A stretch of DNA of 64,000 nt from Spizellomyces punctatus DAOM BR117 (GCF_000182565.1 NW_015971544.1:570365-634364); one strand, 5' to 3'; counted from the first letter of the stretch, positions 45,141 through 55,272 are shown. Made by a program: numbers and translations. The notes: generated by a model from the letters alone, not told the origin.

Positions 45141-48100
45141 TTAAGGGCCGAGTTCAGTGATTTTGATGAGGGTAACGTCTGTGGTATTATCGGGAGCAGC
45201 CTGATTGATACTAAAATTTGTGAAGTAAGCAACGTTATCGGCCATCCCTGTAACAATGAATGCGGCAGTGATTGTACGATTGACCCCCGAATTAAAGTTA
45301 AAGTCGCTCGAGTACACGAGAGGCATCGACCCAGCGCTTTGGCCGAGAAATATTGACAAAGTACCATTTGAATTTGCTGTGCCATGGAGGTTGAGCGTCC
45401 ACTCCATAAGTACCTTGCCAGGTGTTGAAACATAGAAGACCTTTGAGGCATTGTTGGATTGCCACATGTCTTTAGTCAAAAGTTTGATAACTTGAACATT
45501 TCTTAGAAATGTTTGACTGGCAACCCATGGTTGAGTAGCACAAACCTGACCATTGCTATAGACAGCACCGTTCGAATACAGATTCCCTCCTGCAACAACA
45601 TGTGCATTAACCGCAACTCCTCCATTGACAACCAGAGCACCAGTTGTACTCGATAAAGCTGGAGTGGTGCTTTCAACGACAACATTTCCTGTCGACAATG
45701 TGATAGTAATACCCTTTGCTCCCTGTGCTTGCAGTCGCACTGAACCTGCATCATTCCTCACCATAAACATCGAGGCGCCTCCGTCCACACTCCTATTGTT
45801 TCCGTTCAAAAACATAACAGCAGAACCTGCTGCATTCTGGAAGTATTGGATGGCACAACTATTGCTACCAGAGTCGACGTTTTTAAGAATAATAGCCCGT
45901 AGCCCATTAAGTGGCGAACCAATAGTTAGATTACTGGATGAGATGAGGTCTCCGGTGTAGGTGTTAACTGAGAATCGGCTATTCCATGTTCCAAAGGTAT
46001 CACTGGAATAATGACCGAATTCATAATGACGTTGGTCTATGCTATCAGACGAGCTGGTGAGGTGGATGTGAAGGGCATCTCCGGAGTTGTTGTAGGAGAT
46101 AGTGTAGTCACCTTTCGTAGAGGGAGTGTCACTTCTCAACTTGAAATATCCACCTGTAGAGGCGGCTATGAGAACTTTTCCTGTAATGTTTCCACCTGAG
46201 AAGATACTTTTAGAAACCCCTATTCCTCCTTTAACCTGTAGAGCACCACTTGATATGGTTGTTGCCTCGGATGTATCATTAGCAAGAATTGTATTTGCCG
46301 ACAGATTACTAGAAGATGTTATAACATCTTGTTTCGATGTTTGCAGTGCTGATATGCTGGGGGCATAGTCGACAATGTTTAAAATACTTCGAATGGAAAT
46401 ATCATTCACAAGGGTAAATCCTTGGACATCATCTCCCATGACAAACATGTTCGACATTGGACTCATCGATGCAAGGGAATCGAGTAAAGGACTTGCATTT
46501 TGCTTCCCTGAGATGTCGACATTGGTAATGCCTAATATTGTCTTCACCTCTTCAGGAGTTTTCACCGAGAATGATGTAGCAGAACTCCCAACAATAAATG
46601 AATTCGCTGATAATGCAAGACCACTTATAGACGATAATAGTGGACTCGATGCCTGTTTATTAGCAATGGCCATCCCTACATAACTCTCGGTTGCAAGTTT
46701 GAGATTATTGGAGAAAATGTCTCCACCGATGTACAGCATTTTAGCGACACCTAAACCTCCTGATACCTGCAATGCGCCCGTTATAGTCGACGATGAGTCT
46801 GTAGTCGAAGTGATTGCAATGGTTCCATTGGCTTTGAGGATGAATTGATGGGCGCTAGTTCCATAGTTATAAAACCCGAGGCTCCCATTGGTAAGTATAC
46901 CTGTTCCATTAGTTGCAGCGTGGTATATACCCCAAGAATTACTCGAAGCAGCATTGTTACTAATCAGAACGGCCGTAGACGCTGTGGCACTTGAAGGCGC
47001 ATTGATGACTATGGCAGCCGGCTGCAATCCTCCTCCACCTGCTCCTAGGGTTAGAGTTTTTCCTATGCCGACTCCACCTGATACCTGGAAAGCACCTGTT
47101 GTCATACTAGTTGAATCGGTTGTGTTTGGTATCTGTGTTACGCCTGTATTGGAAACTCTCAGAACGAAGCCTGTATTGTTATAAGAACTATTTAGACCGA
47201 ATCCGCCTGCTGATAATGTTCCGTCTCCTGTGCTTCCGGCAACTCTCATGCCCCATGTAACATTACTCCCAGTATTTACTAAGGACAATGTTGTAGATGC
47301 TGTGCCATTTTGAATGGTTATACCCCCGCCAACAGTGGCACTGTTAAATGATAGCGCAGTCGATGAGGTAATAAGAGGTTGATATGAGGAAAGTATATTC
47401 GATGTAGGAACAACTGAGAACCCTGTGGGTGTTCCCATGATGAAAGTGTTAGCCGCCGGCGTTAAACCGCTGATAGAATCGAGTAACGCAGACGCACTTT
47501 GTTTAGTAGCAAGTGCTGTATCTGCGGAGGCCTTGTTATTCTGAACAAGTGTTTGAAGCGAAGTCAAGGATTGACTAAGAGGACTTGTCATGCCGGTCAT
47601 TGTAGCGACACTCCATTGTTGCGTAGCCACTTCGACTCCATTTTGAATGATCAGTCCTTCAACATTTAGATCATGTTCAACAAGTAAGCCACCTGTCAAG
47701 AGTCCATTGCCTACATTATCTACTCGAAACACTATATCTGAGGTGCCTTGGACAAATATTCCACCACTCGTTGTTAGAGAATTAACATTCAATGCAGACG
47801 ATGTAGTAAGAAGAGGTTGGAATCCCCCTAGAATTGTAGAGACAGGTGATACTGTAAAGCCCCCAGCAGTTCCCATGACGAAGGAATTCGGTGTCGTTGT
47901 TAAACCACTGATTGCATCGAGTAAAGGACTGGCATTTTGCTTCGTAGCAATGGATGTTGTTAGAGAACTTTCAGTAGCCAATTTCACTCCATTTGTGTAT
48001 ACATCCCCTCCAACGTACAGTGATTTAGCGATGCCAACTCCACCTTTCACCTGGAACGAGCCGGATGTTGAGGAAGTAGCATCAGTTGTCGTATTGATAA

Positions 48101-51100
48101 TAACATTCCCAGATGAGAGAATATCCAGATTCGAAGCCGTTGCATTATTTGTACCAATACGCAAATTACTAGCGGAGGCTCGAATGATGTAGTCTCCAGC
48201 AACTGAATTTGTTACCCATTGACCTGCTGTTGCTGTATATCCGAATGATGCATTGTTTATTTGAAAGGCGGCAGCCGCTGTAGTAGATATAATAGCATAT
48301 TTTCCCATGTACACTGTGCCTTGGACTCCTAATCCACCGGCAACCTGTAATGCACCTGTCGTTGTAGAGGATGCATCATTTGTTGCATCCAGTGTAACGA
48401 TTCCAGTGTTCGCGAGTATTGTCAGTCCTCTAGCGGTCTGTGCTTGAAGCCGAAGGTTACCAATATCGTTTCTCAACGTCATTGTGTTAACGCCTCCATC
48501 CACACTCCTATTGTTTCCGTTCAAAAACATCACTCCATTACCTCCAGAGGCCGTTAGATAAAGAATTGAACAAGCATTCGTCCCTGTATTAGTATTGGTT
48601 ACAACTAGTGACCGTAGACCGCTAACAGAATTGGCTCCTCCGACGGTTAGGTCACCGCCAACAAGGCATGAACCATTAGTGTCCACTCTTAGACCTAGAG
48701 TAGGCGTGCTAGATGTTCTTGGATAGATAAACATTGGTGAATCCTGAGCACCCAGCCATGTAGAGGCGGATGGGTTAAAACCAAGAAACCCTGCCCCATC
48801 AACCCCAAGCCATGTTGATTTTGAGCCGTCAAAATTACTTGAAATAAACACCGATGATTGTCCTGTTGCAGAGGCTGTAGTTTGCAGACGTGTGCCTGTT
48901 ATCACTTTGCCTGAAACATTACCTCCAAAAGTAATATTATTCGAAGTTAATGCCGTTATCTGGCTTCCAACCCAAGGTTTGATGACTTCGGTATCATAAT
49001 CCCTTAACATCGAGAGGTTGATCGCGGCTTGGGGGTATTCATATTTGATGGTGCGATAGCAACTCGGTACATCAAATAGTAATCGAGTACAGCCTCCAAT
49101 CGGGTCTGAAGCAATTGCCACATTGCTTCCAGGCTCTAAAGGCGGCATGAAGGTAACAGGGTCGACTGGTTCGTAAACTGGATTTCCATCTCCATCGAGT
49201 ATAGGTTGGCCTTCCGCATCTCGTTGAACCTTACGTTCCCTCTGACCACCGAAAATCATTCCCCAAGGAAACGTTGAGACGATTGGGAGGATGGAGTTTA
49301 CAGCCATGGGAATCGTCAGTGGTGGAGATACCATCGCAGGAAATGGAATAGTAGTCAGCGGTGTGGCCCCACTAAGAACAACAACATTCCCACCAGGGAC
49401 ATCAGTTTTTAAGATTTCTGCGGCGTCAGACTGTTCCGTATTATCGGTATCCCTTTGTTTCGATAACGGCGTAGGGTCAATGAGAGTGAAATTGTACAAA
49501 GGATAACTGCCGGATATGAGGAGATTTGGGCTGTTACTTACGAATTGTGGAGGAATCATGTTGTACTGAATGGTATTACCAACAACGACCACACTTCCGT
49601 ATGAATTGGTCGAGCCAACATAATTACCTCTTAAGGTATCGCCTACTCGAAGAATCGTATCACTTCCTGAAAGCGAACATGAAATCAGATCGCCACTAAC
49701 TTGCACACCATTGATACCTCGGAGGTTGGTTGACAGAATGGCACCATTCTTCTGGAGTCCAATTCCCGCAGCGATGTTCGAACTGAGAACACCGTTGTTG
49801 AGAGTTAAATCGGGCTGTTGGGCTGTGAGAGATAACCTGAAATCATTTTGCACCCTTTGGATACCATTGGAGGCGGTAAACGTATCGCCTATGGTCCCGC
49901 GGCTGAGCATCATTAAGCCAGAGTTGGCATCAACTTTTAGATCGAGTTGAAGGTCATTCTGTACTCTCTCGATACCATTGCTACAAGTCAGTACGTCTTT
50001 AATGGTATCTGCTTTGACCATTTGGAGACAACTGCCAGCCTCGCATTTGAGAGAGAGCACCACATCATTGGTCGTTCCCGGTCTAATGGAGACGCCATTA
50101 AAGTCCTGAAAAATGTAGCCACCTGTTAACTGGTTTCCTACAATCCGAACTGTTTGGTTATCAACGAGCACCCCGATTTCACGTCGTCCACTAAACTCTG
50201 GTCCGACAGCAATGGCCCCGGTTTGGCTGCCTTGGTAAAAATTGGCCATGTAATCTTTACTCACTGCATAAGAGCCTCCTCCAATAGCAGGTAATGTTGC
50301 GCTTAACTTTACATTGGGTACACGCAACTCTTGAAGCGTGGACGAATAGGTGAATGAAGAACTTCCCGAGTAGCCATAAGTAAGGTTCCCATACATGATT
50401 TGTTCATATCCGGGTGATTTCAGGGATAATCGAGAGCCGGCTTGCGTGAATGTAGAGGTGTCAGTCATCAATCTAATCGCTGTCATGTCCACTTCCCCCA
50501 GAGCGTCTGTTAGTTCACTGAGAGATGAGAAGCCAAAATCGAGCCAACTGCTTCCGATATCTAAGATTGAGTCTGCTCCAGACGATGTTCTTATCGCCCC
50601 GAACGCCTTAAACAGTTGACTAGTATTGGTTTCCAATTCGTCTTCATTGTTCACCTTTAGACTTTTATGAAGTTTGATTCCAAGGCCATTATCCCGATAC
50701 AATGGTTTCTTGAGCGTTTCTAAAGGCGGAGGTGGTGGAAAGTTTACTGATAAGCCATTTTCAGTAATGGATAACGAATCGTCTGCACGAATACCAACTG
50801 TGCGTATTTCGTAATCCCTGTAGAGCGGAAACTCATAATTGTCCGGAATCACTTTTAGTTTTTCTTGTTCTACAGTTAAACATGAATCATCAATCTGAAG
50901 TTCGATATCATGATCCTCTTTTGAGTAGACAAGAGGAGAATGTGCGGTTACATCGATTGTGGTCAAGCGACTGTCCTCATCAATCTCAAGTCTCTCGTTG
51001 TCAACATTTAATCCAACGGATACGACGCCATGTTCATTCGTACAAGGCAAGCATTCAGAGGTGGTTTCAAAAGAGTTGACTTCTAACTCACCATTCTCGT

Positions 51101-51251
51101 TTGATACTTTTTTGAATTCTCCAACGGCAAACCCCTTGATCTTGGCTCCTGCATCGAAGCCAACCATTTCGCCTGTCACATACGGTGACAGTAGATTAGT
51201 GTTATCTACTGTTCGTAAACCAGATGCGTTTCGTGAATTTATTCCGCTCAT
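45141..51251 (-). CDS. Giant fibre/spike-like structural protein, 2036 residues
   Basis: The largest gene of the element. Residues about 60-230 have short pseudo-repeats of the viral fibre-shaft type (ADDSLSITENGLSVNF, NGLGIKLHKSLKVNNED). The middle and C-terminal parts contain larger modules. There are six of the form TGALQVSGGLGVAKMLYIGG, four of the form SPLLDAISGLTTTPNSFVMG, and two long units with MFLNGNNRSVDGG. Such beta-rich repeats occur in trimeric phage and algal-virus tail fibres. The last ~110 residues (from VIKLLTKDMWQSNNASKVF) look like a beta-sandwich knob that could bind a receptor. No signal peptide is seen. It is probably displayed on the virion vertex and used for attachment; that is inferred from family resemblance. 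Confidence 0.75.
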   Translation of the reverse strand: MSGINSRNASGLRTVDNTNLLSPYVTGEMVGFDAGAKIKGFAVGEFKKVSNENGELEVNSFETTSECLPCTNEHGVVSVGLNVDNERLEIDEDSRLTTIDVTAHSPLVYSKEDHDIELQIDDSCLTVEQEKLKVIPDNYEFPLYRDYEIRTVGIRADDSLSITENGLSVNFPPPPPLETLKKPLYRDNGLGIKLHKSLKVNNEDELETNTSQLFKAFGAIRTSSGADSILDIGSSWLDFGFSSLSELTDALGEVDMTAIRLMTDTSTFTQAGSRLSLKSPGYEQIMYGNLTYGYSGSSSFTYSSTLQELRVPNVKLSATLPAIGGGSYAVSKDYMANFYQGSQTGAIAVGPEFSGRREIGVLVDNQTVRIVGNQLTGGYIFQDFNGVSIRPGTTNDVVLSLKCEAGSCLQMVKADTIKDVLTCSNGIERVQNDLQLDLKVDANSGLMMLSRGTIGDTFTASNGIQRVQNDFRLSLTAQQPDLTLNNGVLSSNIAAGIGLQKNGAILSTNLRGINGVQVSGDLISCSLSGSDTILRVGDTLRGNYVGSTNSYGSVVVVGNTIQYNMIPPQFVSNSPNLLISGSYPLYNFTLIDPTPLSKQRDTDNTEQSDAAEILKTDVPGGNVVVLSGATPLTTIPFPAMVSPPLTIPMAVNSILPIVSTFPWGMIFGGQRERKVQRDAEGQPILDGDGNPVYEPVDPVTFMPPLEPGSNVAIASDPIGGCTRLLFDVPSCYRTIKYEYPQAAINLSMLRDYDTEVIKPWVGSQITALTSNNITFGGNVSGKVITGTRLQTTASATGQSSVFISSNFDGSKSTWLGVDGAGFLGFNPSASTWLGAQDSPMFIYPRTSSTPTLGLRVDTNGSCLVGGDLTVGGANSVSGLRSLVVTNTNTGTNACSILYLTASGGNGVMFLNGNNRSVDGGVNTMTLRNDIGNLRLQAQTARGLTILANTGIVTLDATNDASSTTTGALQVAGGLGVQGTVYMGKYAIISTTAAAAFQINNASFGYTATAGQWVTNSVAGDYIIRASASNLRIGTNNATASNLDILSSGNVIINTTTDATSSTSGSFQVKGGVGIAKSLYVGGDVYTNGVKLATESSLTTSIATKQNASPLLDAISGLTTTPNSFVMGTAGGFTVSPVSTILGGFQPLLTTSSALNVNSLTTSGGIFVQGTSDIVFRVDNVGNGLLTGGLLVEHDLNVEGLIIQNGVEVATQQWSVATMTGMTSPLSQSLTSLQTLVQNNKASADTALATKQSASALLDSISGLTPAANTFIMGTPTGFSVVPTSNILSSYQPLITSSTALSFNSATVGGGITIQNGTASTTLSLVNTGSNVTWGMRVAGSTGDGTLSAGGFGLNSSYNNTGFVLRVSNTGVTQIPNTTDSTSMTTGAFQVSGGVGIGKTLTLGAGGGGLQPAAIVINAPSSATASTAVLISNNAASSNSWGIYHAATNGTGILTNGSLGFYNYGTSAHQFILKANGTIAITSTTDSSSTITGALQVSGGLGVAKMLYIGGDIFSNNLKLATESYVGMAIANKQASSPLLSSISGLALSANSFIVGSSATSFSVKTPEEVKTILGITNVDISGKQNASPLLDSLASMSPMSNMFVMGDDVQGFTLVNDISIRSILNIVDYAPSISALQTSKQDVITSSSNLSANTILANDTSEATTISSGALQVKGGIGVSKSIFSGGNITGKVLIAASTGGYFKLRSDTPSTKGDYTISYNNSGDALHIHLTSSSDSIDQRHYEFGHYSSDTFGTWNSRFSVNTYTGDLISSSNLTIGSPLNGLRAIILKNVDSGSNSCAIQYFQNAAGSAVMFLNGNNRSVDGGASMFMVRNDAGSVRLQAQGAKGITITLSTGNVVVESTTPALSSTTGALVVNGGVAVNAHVVAGGNLYSNGAVYSNGQVCATQPWVASQTFLRNVQVIKLLTKDMWQSNNASKVFYVSTPGKVLMEWTLNLHGTANSNGTLSIFLGQSAGSMPLVYSSDFNFNSGVNRTITAAFIVTGMADNVAYFTNFSINQAAPDNTTDVTLIKITELGP

Positions 51252-51326
51252 TTAACTTAAGAAAGTAAAAATTAAGCTGATCAGCCTCGTGTTACCTCGT
51301 GTGAGCCGCGCTGTCATGTGATTTAT

Positions 51327-51341
51327 CATGTCCTGGACATG
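51327..51341. promoter_or_regulatory. CATGTC-N3-GACATG palindrome, site 4
   Basis: CATGTCCTGGACATG with the full extended context ATGTGATTT...TTAGTCCCC...GATCATG shared with the TIR sites. It lies 76 bases upstream of the fibre gene start and just past the stop of the gene at 51360. Confidence 0.6.
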
Positions 51342-51359
51342 TTAGTCCCCGATCATGGC

Positions 51360-52859
51360 TCACATTATCCTCTGTTTCTTCCTCGGTGGAAGTGTGACAT
51401 CCTCTGCTCCTTTCCTCTGCCTACTTCGAACTGTAGGTTCGACATGAACTGTTGCCTGTGTTGGAACCGGTGGTACAACATATTCCGCTTCACGTTGTCC
51501 TCTTAGACGAGTGAGAGGACGTACTTCGCTTCCCAAGTCCGCAGTCAATGGTACTAGCGTTGGCGGGTTAAGTGCCATCGGTGCTAAGACTGGATCAACA
51601 TTGACCCTTCTCCTGCGGGAAGCACGTACAGACCTCTCGACTTCTTCAGGATTTTGTAACACTATTTCCTCTAGAGCAGGCTCCTCTACATGTTCGGCAT
51701 CGATTCTCCGTCTTTTTATCGTCTGCTTATCCTCTGGCTGTTTATACTGTCTTCGCTTGGTTCCGTGAGGAGCACGTCCGGCAAAAAGCACATCTGGGGG
51801 ACGTGGAGGAGCAACAGGTGGAGGGGTTGCTGGTGGAGTTACCGGCTCTAGATTTATTCCTTCTACAACATCATGCTCTGCATCACCTGTTTTTTGCTTC
51901 TTTTTATTCAATCGAGGAATCGGTGGAGGCGCATTCGCCTTTCTTTTGGAACCCGCTAATACGGCTGGTTCTTTACCTTTGAAATGGAATGGTGTCCTTG
52001 CAGGAACAGAAATAAACTGTTCATTCACCGAGTTTCTCTCCAAAACATCTGCCACATCAGATGGATTTTGATGGTCATTCATAATTACCGTATCGTGAGG
52101 AATTGGTGCGCTACGAGGCATTGTTTCCACTGAGGCATCGATTTGAGGAGATTCCACATGTACCTGTGGAGTCGAGCCAGGGAAACCGCCTGGGATAGGT
52201 GGAATATAGGCATCGCCCATTGTCATCGCATCTAATGGAACTGCGACACCAGTCGCATGATTGACATGGTCATTTCCAAATGCATCTCGTCTAATTTCCG
52301 TCTCCCTTGTTAAAATAACAGGTTCTAGTGGACTTGAGTTTACATTTCTTGGTTGTGCCGGAATTTCATTTCCATTCGGTGGTGCCTGAAACATTAGACC
52401 TGTTTGACTCGTAACAGATGCCGGATAGTGAAACACAGTTCCTGATTCATCTGGAATTGGTAATCCAGATGTAGACGCTTGTGTTCCAATAGTTAGAGCG
52501 TTCCCTCGACGACTGGGGGTAATAGAATCAAGATACTTCTGTTTTTTACGATAATCTTCCTCTGCTTTAACATATTCAAGACCGTCCTTGTAAGCCTGGG
52601 TTGTTTGTTGTGCGGCAGATATTTTCAGAACATCAGAAGATGAGAGTCGTGGCTCATATTTCGGCTCGGTGTAATTTTCTTTAGTTGCTAAATCTTTATC
52701 ATGAATGTTCCTGTTCCATGAATACACTACTTTTGCTCGGCCAAGGTCATCGACCTTTGAATAGTCTAGAGCGACCCCAACTTGTCTCTTTTGCAAATTA
52801 GGAATTGGTGGACTTATAGCATAAGTATCGCTTAAGTAATTTGCTCTGTAGTACGCCAT
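51360..52859 (-). CDS. Proline-rich basic protein, 499 residues, probable minor virion protein
   Basis: Starts MAYYRANYLSDTYAISPPIP. The first ~130 residues are soluble and charged. The rest is dominated by Pro, basic clusters (KRKANAPPP, RLNKKKQK, KRRRIDAE) and acidic stretches, ending PPRKKQRIM, so nuclear localisation or DNA binding is plausible. No family is recognised. Its place between the fibre and capsid genes suggests a core or minor structural protein. It is divergent, 57 bases apart, from the 99-residue gene. Confidence 0.6.
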   Translation of the reverse strand: MAYYRANYLSDTYAISPPIPNLQKRQVGVALDYSKVDDLGRAKVVYSWNRNIHDKDLATKENYTEPKYEPRLSSSDVLKISAAQQTTQAYKDGLEYVKAEEDYRKKQKYLDSITPSRRGNALTIGTQASTSGLPIPDESGTVFHYPASVTSQTGLMFQAPPNGNEIPAQPRNVNSSPLEPVILTRETEIRRDAFGNDHVNHATGVAVPLDAMTMGDAYIPPIPGGFPGSTPQVHVESPQIDASVETMPRSAPIPHDTVIMNDHQNPSDVADVLERNSVNEQFISVPARTPFHFKGKEPAVLAGSKRKANAPPPIPRLNKKKQKTGDAEHDVVEGINLEPVTPPATPPPVAPPRPPDVLFAGRAPHGTKRRQYKQPEDKQTIKRRRIDAEHVEEPALEEIVLQNPEEVERSVRASRRRRVNVDPVLAPMALNPPTLVPLTADLGSEVRPLTRLRGQREAEYVVPPVPTQATVHVEPTVRSRQRKGAEDVTLPPRKKQRIM

Positions 52860-52916
52860 TATTTCCTTTATGTAGAGCTGATAAAATAATATCTCCTCTC
52901 TTCTATAAAAATCAAT

Positions 52917-53216
52917 ATGCCTAATTGGTTTTCGAAAGCAAAAGCAAAAGCCAATGTTTTATGGAACAATGCGCCGTCATATGTTGCAAAAGCAAGGAAC
53001 TTTGCTAATCAAGCAGTCCGGCATGCCACTACATTGAATAAACATGTGCAGCACGTAAATCGCCAAGTACAAGAGTCACCGCTTTTCTCAGCAGGAGTCC
53101 GAGAGAAAAGTCAAAAGATTTCTAGTCATGGTGAGACCGGTTTGAAGAAACTACAAGAACTCCACAAGAACGCTGACGACTTCGTGGAACGGGTAAGGGG
53201 CGGTCCTATCGAGTAA
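52917..53216 (+). CDS. Small basic amphipathic protein, 99 residues
   Basis: Starts MPNWFSKAKAKANVLWNNAP and is basic at the N-terminus, with a long amphipathic helix (FANQAVRHATTLNKHVQHVN). A short membrane-active or DNA-packaging virion protein, like the small minor proteins of adeno- and Polinton-type capsids, is possible. This is inference from size, charge and position between structural genes. Confidence 0.5.
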   Translation: MPNWFSKAKAKANVLWNNAPSYVAKARNFANQAVRHATTLNKHVQHVNRQVQESPLFSAGVREKSQKISSHGETGLKKLQELHKNADDFVERVRGGPIE

Positions 53217-53383
53217 ACCTATATTGTTCACTTCAACATAATTAAGCTTTACATGAAATAACAACTTGCAAGAACTACTCTACATTATTGAGTTTGTATG
53301 AGCAGCCCTCTTTTTCATTCAATTCTTGTGCCTTCCTGTTGTAAGCAATAAGTGCATCCCTTTTCCCAATGCCGGCATCGGCA

Positions 53384-54748
53384 TCAAACCACGGTAACAA
53401 CAGCACCAATGGAAAGTGTAACATTCTCGAAATAACACGTCACCATGCGCACCTTTTGCGTAGGTGCCGTTGCATGAGTTGTATGCACACGAAGCAAACC
53501 ATCGCTGCCAGTAAATGAGAGTGCCGCATTACTGCCTTCATCCTTTGATGCAAATGACCAGCCAAATGAGAATGCCTTGGAATCATAGTCGGCGAACGAC
53601 ATGTCCATATCTCCTAATTGGTCAAAGTTGTTATTTGACAATTGTGTGACAAGCAGTGTTTGATTATCACTCGGTGAATGTGTGAAGCCTTGTATTCCAC
53701 TTGGAATGGTCAAGTTCGGGCCGATTTGCATACGCCACTCGCGTAGTCCCTGGGACGAATACATTAACGCTTTATCTTTTGTGGTATCATTCAAAACGTC
53801 GTCATCGATAAAGGACATCTCCACACCCTGGAGAGAGCGAACGCCAGACATATGGAGCAAGAAGGTGTTCCGGTTTCCGCCACTACATGCATTTTCCGTT
53901 TGGGTTGAGCGCACATAGTCATAGAATATTGATTTACCGTCCGAAATAGCACGAGTCGCGTTGACAACGGTCGTCGGAGGAGGAGTGATATAAGGGACCA
54001 AACACCGAATGTTGGAAACCCGAATCTCACCTACACCGGCGCTTGTAAACACTGTGTTCGGGTCTGCGAGGGTGATAATGATTTCTAACGCCTGATTTGG
54101 AAGGGCCCACACAGGGAAGAACTGGTCATTCGATGGATGGCAAAAACCGACGAACGGGTGGTGATTAATGGAAATGGTACTTGATGTTGCAAAGATGTTG
54201 GTGTTTCCATATCCGGAAAGTTGGCTCAACAATTTCTTACTACCGGTGGATAGATTGCGGTACGTTTGTACTAGATAAAGAGGATAGTTTGGAATGTTAA
54301 CAACAGTTTCTCCCCCTGCTTTGATGGTTAATGATTGAATAATGGATTCTAAGCCAAGGTACGTATTTTTAACACCTGTACCAGGAGTTATCAGGTTCCC
54401 TGCATTATCGTATGCAGAGACATCCATGGAGAGAATGAGTTTTTGCAGAATGAAACTCACCGAATTAGAGTCACAAGTTATCTTGATTGGGGTCAGGTTA
54501 CGACTTTTTGTCGTATATGTGCTTTGACCAATCGGACTATAGATTGACACGCCTTCCCACGGGGGTCTGAGTACCCCCTCGNNNNNNNNNNNNNNNNNNN
54601 NNNNNNNNNNNNNNNNNNNNNNNNNNNNNNNNNNNNNNNNNNNNNNNNNNNNNNNNNNNNNNNNNNNNNNNNNNNNNNNNNNNNNNNNNNNNNNNNNNNN
54701 NNNNNNNNNNNTGTCATTGGCATATGAATTGTAATCAAATTCAACCAT
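53384..54748 (-). CDS. Probable double-jelly-roll major capsid protein (interrupted by gap)
   Basis: About 454 codons counting the gap (54582-54711, near the N-terminus). Beta-rich throughout with few charged helices: strands such as KITCDSNSVSFILQKLILSMD, ITIKA-type hairpins, EIIITLADPNTVF and a C-terminal VRMVTCYFENVTLSIGAVV. Length, lack of Cys-rich motifs and position next to the penton and packaging ATPase genes fit Polinton-like major capsid proteins with two jelly rolls. I recognise the type from layout and composition rather than from one signature motif. The lysine-rich gene upstream overlaps its start by eight bases. Confidence 0.7.
   Translation of the reverse strand: MVEFDYNSYANDXXXXXXXXXXXXXXXXXXXXXXXXXXXXXXXXXXXXXXXXXXXXEGVLRPPWEGVSIYSPIGQSTYTTKSRNLTPIKITCDSNSVSFILQKLILSMDVSAYDNAGNLITPGTGVKNTYLGLESIIQSLTIKAGGETVVNIPNYPLYLVQTYRNLSTGSKKLLSQLSGYGNTNIFATSSTISINHHPFVGFCHPSNDQFFPVWALPNQALEIIITLADPNTVFTSAGVGEIRVSNIRCLVPYITPPPTTVVNATRAISDGKSIFYDYVRSTQTENACSGGNRNTFLLHMSGVRSLQGVEMSFIDDDVLNDTTKDKALMYSSQGLREWRMQIGPNLTIPSGIQGFTHSPSDNQTLLVTQLSNNNFDQLGDMDMSFADYDSKAFSFGWSFASKDEGSNAALSFTGSDGLLRVHTTHATAPTQKVRMVTCYFENVTLSIGAVVTVV
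54582..54711. other. Assembly gap, 130 N, inside the capsid gene
   Basis: The left flank is the GC-rich inverted motif CGGGGGTCTGAGTACCCCC, which probably stopped assembly. Residues about 13-56 of the capsid are unknown, so I cannot prove that the frame is intact there. Confidence 0.97.
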
Positions 54749-55235
54749 ACACCCTGACCATTCGTCCTGTAGAGTCTTTAATGGTTGAAAGGTGCAGGCG
54801 CTTTGACTTCGTCCCAGCGCTCCCCCTTTGGGGGGTCGCTGTCCTTCGAACCGCGCGGCTCACTGTAGCGGGTTGCTTCTTCTTCGGTGCATTTGAGGCC
54901 TTTGCTCTCTTCATGGCTCGCTCCTCTTTCTCTTTCCTTTTTCTTTCCTTCTCTTGCTCAAGAACGCGTTTCGCTTCATCGAGTTTCATCTGCTTCTCCT
55001 GCTCTTCCCTTTCCTGTTCACGTTTGGCCTGCATCTCACGTAACTGTGCGGCTCGGGCCTTTTGGGCCTTCTCTAATGCGGCCCTTTGCTTATCTGTCAT
55101 TGGACGCTTTACTTTCTGCATAGGAGGTTGTTCTGGTTTCTTTTCTGCTTGTTGAACAGGGACTTGTTCTGTGGGTTTTTCTACATTCTCTTGTGGAGCG
55201 GCGCTCGATTCTTGATTTGGATCTAATTCTTCCAT
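54741..55235 (-). CDS. Lysine/glutamate-rich coiled-coil protein
   Basis: I prefer ATG 55235 (MEELDPNQESSA) because the longer frame would overlap the penton stop. The central 90 residues are a highly charged single helix or coiled coil (KRPMTDKQRAALEKAQKARA onward, then QEKERKRKEKEERAMKRAK). The C-terminal part SRAVRRTATPQRGSAG is another translated copy of the GC hairpin repeat. Similar charged proteins sit next to capsid genes in other large dsDNA viruses and may bind the genome or act as a scaffold. It ends eight bases inside the capsid gene start. Confidence 0.6.
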   Translation of the reverse strand: MEELDPNQESSAAPQENVEKPTEQVPVQQAEKKPEQPPMQKVKRPMTDKQRAALEKAQKARAAQLREMQAKREQEREEQEKQMKLDEAKRVLEQEKERKRKEKEERAMKRAKASNAPKKKQPATVSRAVRRTATPQRGSAGTKSKRLHLSTIKDSTGRMVRVYG

Positions 55236-55272
55236 TTGTTTCTTCCTTACACAGAAAAAAAAAATCATAAGA

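Noticed and set aside
45625-50619. Several plus-strand frames of 60-180 codons within the fibre gene.
   Set aside because: They are antisense shadows of one continuous 2036-codon frame with clear repeat structure.
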